NCBI RefSeq assembly: GCF_900090145.1
Contig: NZ_FMHI01000022.1
Coordinates: forward strand, 1 to 64,000
DNA from: Streptomyces sp. WMMB 322
GTDB lineage: Bacteria; Actinomycetota; Actinomycetes; Streptomycetales; Streptomycetaceae
Length of the DNA stretch: 64,000 bases
Direction of reading: 5' to 3'
Position numbers and translations under genes: made by a program. A model generated the notes under the pieces. That model made no database searches, had not been told where the DNA came from, and was given only the letters and a program-made list of their open reading frames with translations. Below are positions 61,608 through 64,000 of the stretch, piece by piece (positions within the stretch are counted from its first letter, which is position 1; every line of letters starts with the position of its first letter).

Positions 61608-62402
61608 ATGATGGGACCGGCGCATTCGCTGTCGGGCGCGGCGGCATGGCTGGGGGTGGGCGCCGCGGCAGCCGCGCTGGACCACCCGATGCCCTGGCCC
61701 GTGCTCCTGGGCGGCGCCCTGATCAGCTCGGGCGCCGCACTCGCCCCGGATCTCGACCACAAGGCCGCCACCATCTCCCGGGCCTTCGGTCCCTTCTCCC
61801 GCGGCCTGTGCGGAGTGATCGACAAGCTCTCCGAGGCCGTCTACAACTCCACCCGAGGGCAGGGCGAGCGGCGCCGCTCCGGGGGTCACCGCACCCTCAC
61901 GCACACCTGGCCCTGGGCGCTGTTCCTGGGTGCGGGATTCTCGGCGGCGGCCGTCTTCGGCGGCCGCTGGGCGGTGCTGGTGATCCTCTTCATTCACATG
62001 GTGCTCGCGGTGGAGGGCCTGCTGTGGCGCGCGGCCCGCGTCTCCAGCGACATCCTGGTGTGGCTGCTCGGTGCGACGAGCGCCTGGAGTCTCGCCGGCG
62101 AGCTCGACCGGCCGGGCAACGGCGCCGACTGGCTCTTCGGCGGGCAGGGCATGGAGTACCTGTGGCTCGGGCTTCCGATCGTGCTCGGCGCACTGGTGCA
62201 CAACATCGGCGACGCGATCACCATCTCGGGCTGCCCGATCCTGTGGCCCGTCAAGATAAGCGGCAAACGCTGGTATCCGCTGGGCCCGCCGGAGTTCATG
62301 CGTTTCCGCGCCGGAGCGTGGGTGGAAACGCGGGTGCTGATGCCCCTGTTCATGGTGCTCGGAGGTGCGGGAGCGGTCTTCGCGCTCGGCGTGCTCGGCT
62401 GA
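61608..62402 (+). CDS. YdjM/DUF457-like membrane metal-dependent hydrolase family protein
   Basis: A 264-residue membrane protein. MGPAHSLSGAAAWLGVG with its His, ALAPDLDHKAATISRAFGP with the DLDH motif, and RRSGGHRTLTHTWPWALFLG with HRTLTHT define the LexA-binding/YdjM (DUF457) family. About five helices are present. ATG 61608 or 61611 follows GGGGTGGGG. The catalytic role is not established for the family. It is divergent from the helicase gene. Confidence 0.88.
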   Translation: MMGPAHSLSGAAAWLGVGAAAAALDHPMPWPVLLGGALISSGAALAPDLDHKAATISRAFGPFSRGLCGVIDKLSEAVYNSTRGQGERRRSGGHRTLTHTWPWALFLGAGFSAAAVFGGRWAVLVILFIHMVLAVEGLLWRAARVSSDILVWLLGATSAWSLAGELDRPGNGADWLFGGQGMEYLWLGLPIVLGALVHNIGDAITISGCPILWPVKISGKRWYPLGPPEFMRFRAGAWVETRVLMPLFMVLGGAGAVFALGVLG

Positions 62403-62473
62403 GGCCACCCCAGGGGCTGCCGGCGCTCTCGGGAATGCCGGCGCCGTGCCGCCTGCACGTGACCGGGGTGTTC

Positions 62474-64000
62474 TCAGCCGTGCCAGGAACGCCAGAGAGC
62501 CGCGTACGCACCGTCCTGTGCGACCAGGGTGTCGTGGCTGCCCAGTTCGCTGATCCGGCCGTCCTCCACGACAGCGATGACGTCTGCGTCGTGAGCGGTG
62601 TGCAGCCGGTGTGCGATGGCCACGACGGTGCGCCCGTCGAGCACCTGGGCCAGCGAGCGTTCCAGGTGCCGGGCCGCGCGTGGGTCCAGCAGCGAGGTCG
62701 CTTCGTCCAGCACCAGCGTGTGCGGGTCGGCCAGTACCAGCCGCGCCAGCGCGATCTGCTGTGCGTGCGCCGGTGCGACGAAGATCCCCCCGGAGCCGAC
62801 CTCGCTGTCCAGGCCGTCCGGGAGCGAGCGCGCCCATCCGTCCGCGTCCACCGCTGCGAGCGCCGCCCACAGTTCGGCGTCGCTCGCACCCGTGCGGGCA
62901 AGCAGCAGGTTGTCGCGGAGCGAACCGACGAAGACGTGATGTTCCTGGTTGACGAGTGCCACGTGCCGCCGGACCCGATCCGCCGGCATCCGCGACAACT
63001 CGGCGTTTCCCAGGGTGACTTCGCCCGTGCGCGGTCCGTAGATGCCGGCCAGCAGACGGCCGAGCGTGGACTTGCCCGCCCCCGAGGGCCCCACGAGCGC
63101 GACCCGGGTGCCGGGCGGCACGCGCATCGTGACGCCGTGCAGCACGTCCGTCCCCGTGCGGTAACCGAAGCGCACGCCGTCCGCGCGCAGTTCGCGGCCC
63201 TGCGGAGCCAGCAGCCTGTCTCCGGAGTCGGGCTCGATCTCCCGGACGCCGACGAGCCGCCCCAACGAGACCTGGGCGACCTGGAGTTCGTCGTACCAGC
63301 GAAGAATGAGCCCGACGGGTTCGAAGAGCATCTGCACCAGCAGTGCGCCCGTCGTCAGCTGTCCCACGCCGATCCAGCCCCACAGCACGAACGTGCCGCC
63401 GAGGATCAGCACCCCCGCCACGAGCAGCAGGTTGGTGACGTTGACGACGGGGAAGAGGACGGAACGCAGCCAGAGCGTGTAGCGCTCCCAGGCCGTCCAC
63501 TGCGAGATCCGCTCCTCGGACAGCGCGACGCGGCGCTCGCCCAGCCGGTGGGCCTCCACCGTGCGGCCCGCGTCGACGGTCTCCGCCAGGGCGCCCGCCA
63601 CGGCGGCGTACCCGGCGGCCTCGGAACGGTACGCACTGGGCGCCCGGCGGTAGTACCAGCGGCAGCCGAACAGCAGCACCGGCAGCGCGACGAGGACCGC
63701 CAGCGCCAGCGGGGGCGCGGTGGCCGTGAGGCCCCCGAGCAGCAGCGCGGCCCACACGACGCCGATGGACAGCTGCGGTACGGCCTCACGCATCGCGTTG
63801 GCCAGGCGGTCGATGTCCGTGGTGATCCTGGAGAGCAGATCCCCGGTGCCGGCCCGCTCCAGGACACCCGGAGGCAGCCGGACCGAACGGACGAGGAAGT
63901 CCTCACGCAGGTCCGCGAGCATCCGCTCGCCGAGCATCGCCCCGCGCAGCCGCACCTCCCGCACGAAGAGGCTCTGGACGACGAGGGCCAGCAGGAACAG
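62474..64000 (-). CDS. ABC exporter, fused permease-ATPase (5' end beyond window)
   Basis: The 508 visible residues hold most of a type IV ABC exporter. The transmembrane domain includes LSRITTDIDRLANAMREAVPQ, WAALLLGGLTATAPPLALAVLVALPVLLFG and a large helical bundle. The nucleotide-binding domain has Walker A LVGPSGAGKSTLGRLLAGIYG, the Q-loop VNQEHHVFVGSL and Walker B HTLVLDEATSLLDPRAARHLE with the catalytic Glu. The H-loop is VVAIAHRLHTAHDADVI. The signature is degenerate: where LSGGQ is expected the sequence reads VAPAHAQQIALARL, implying an asymmetric heterodimer with a second ABC half probably just outside the window. The start lies beyond 64000. Confidence 0.92.
   Translation of the reverse strand: MFLLALVVQSLFVREVRLRGAMLGERMLADLREDFLVRSVRLPPGVLERAGTGDLLSRITTDIDRLANAMREAVPQLSIGVVWAALLLGGLTATAPPLALAVLVALPVLLFGCRWYYRRAPSAYRSEAAGYAAVAGALAETVDAGRTVEAHRLGERRVALSEERISQWTAWERYTLWLRSVLFPVVNVTNLLLVAGVLILGGTFVLWGWIGVGQLTTGALLVQMLFEPVGLILRWYDELQVAQVSLGRLVGVREIEPDSGDRLLAPQGRELRADGVRFGYRTGTDVLHGVTMRVPPGTRVALVGPSGAGKSTLGRLLAGIYGPRTGEVTLGNAELSRMPADRVRRHVALVNQEHHVFVGSLRDNLLLARTGASDAELWAALAAVDADGWARSLPDGLDSEVGSGGIFVAPAHAQQIALARLVLADPHTLVLDEATSLLDPRAARHLERSLAQVLDGRTVVAIAHRLHTAHDADVIAVVEDGRISELGSHDTLVAQDGAYAALWRSWHG

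Overview
The window is about 70% G+C with strong third-position G/C bias and many GTG starts. It carries genes typical of Streptomyces and close relatives: a WhiJ-like XRE/DUF397/ATPase set, a MatB malonyl-CoA ligase, a ROK-controlled xylose locus and sugar ABC operons with no encoded ATPase. I read it as a chromosomal segment of a Streptomyces-like actinomycete. There is no phage, plasmid, CRISPR or insertion-sequence gene. The only RNA gene I can support is one tRNA-Pro(GGG).

Region 1 (1-15.4 kb) is the most interesting. A frameshifted secreted six-hairpin glycosidase is followed by a DeoR repressor divergent from a compact operon. The operon holds a YihV-like sugar kinase, a YihT-like class I aldolase, a fucose-isomerase-fold isomerase, a Tat-lipoprotein sugar-binding protein with two permeases, a GH31 glycosidase, an aldehyde dehydrogenase and a TauE/SafE (TSUP) exporter. 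Together these form a plausible complete sulfoglycolytic (sulfoquinovose, sulfo-EMP type) pathway. It would import a sulfoquinovosyl glycoside, hydrolyse it, isomerise SQ to SF, phosphorylate to SFP, cleave to DHAP plus sulfolactaldehyde, oxidise that to sulfolactate and export it. The GH31 looks like an alpha-xylosidase rather than a classical YihQ sulfoquinovosidase, and the isomerase is not YihS-like.

Region 2 (15.4-21 kb) is a second ABC importer operon ending in a GH42 beta-galactosidase. Region 3 (21-23.5 kb) is a damaged beta-lactamase-family gene joined to a PucR/CdaR regulator that lacks its N-terminus, apparently by a deletion. Region 4 (23.8-34.4 kb) holds the tRNA, a type II NADH dehydrogenase and a glycosylation neighbourhood: two GT2 enzymes, an epimerase, a DUF2064 nucleotidyl/glycosyltransferase, a methyltransferase and a GT-C membrane protein, around an OmpR-type two-component system.

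Region 5 (35-46 kb) carries a lipase-maturation-factor membrane protein, a CE7 esterase, matB, two membrane or secreted proteins of unknown role, xylR(ROK)-xylB-xylA and a SnoaL-tailed ECF sigma factor. Region 6 (46.5-64 kb) has an EamA exporter with a possible leader peptide, the WhiJ-like module with a PF04672 methyltransferase, a secreted SGNH hydrolase, an MpaB/DUF2236 protein, assorted small enzymes, TesB, an Mtr4/Ski2-like helicase, a YdjM-like membrane protein and an ABC exporter cut by the window end.

Several genes (near 2486, 21615 and 53070) are broken by apparent single-base shifts although codon bias continues on both sides. These are either recent mutations or assembly errors.
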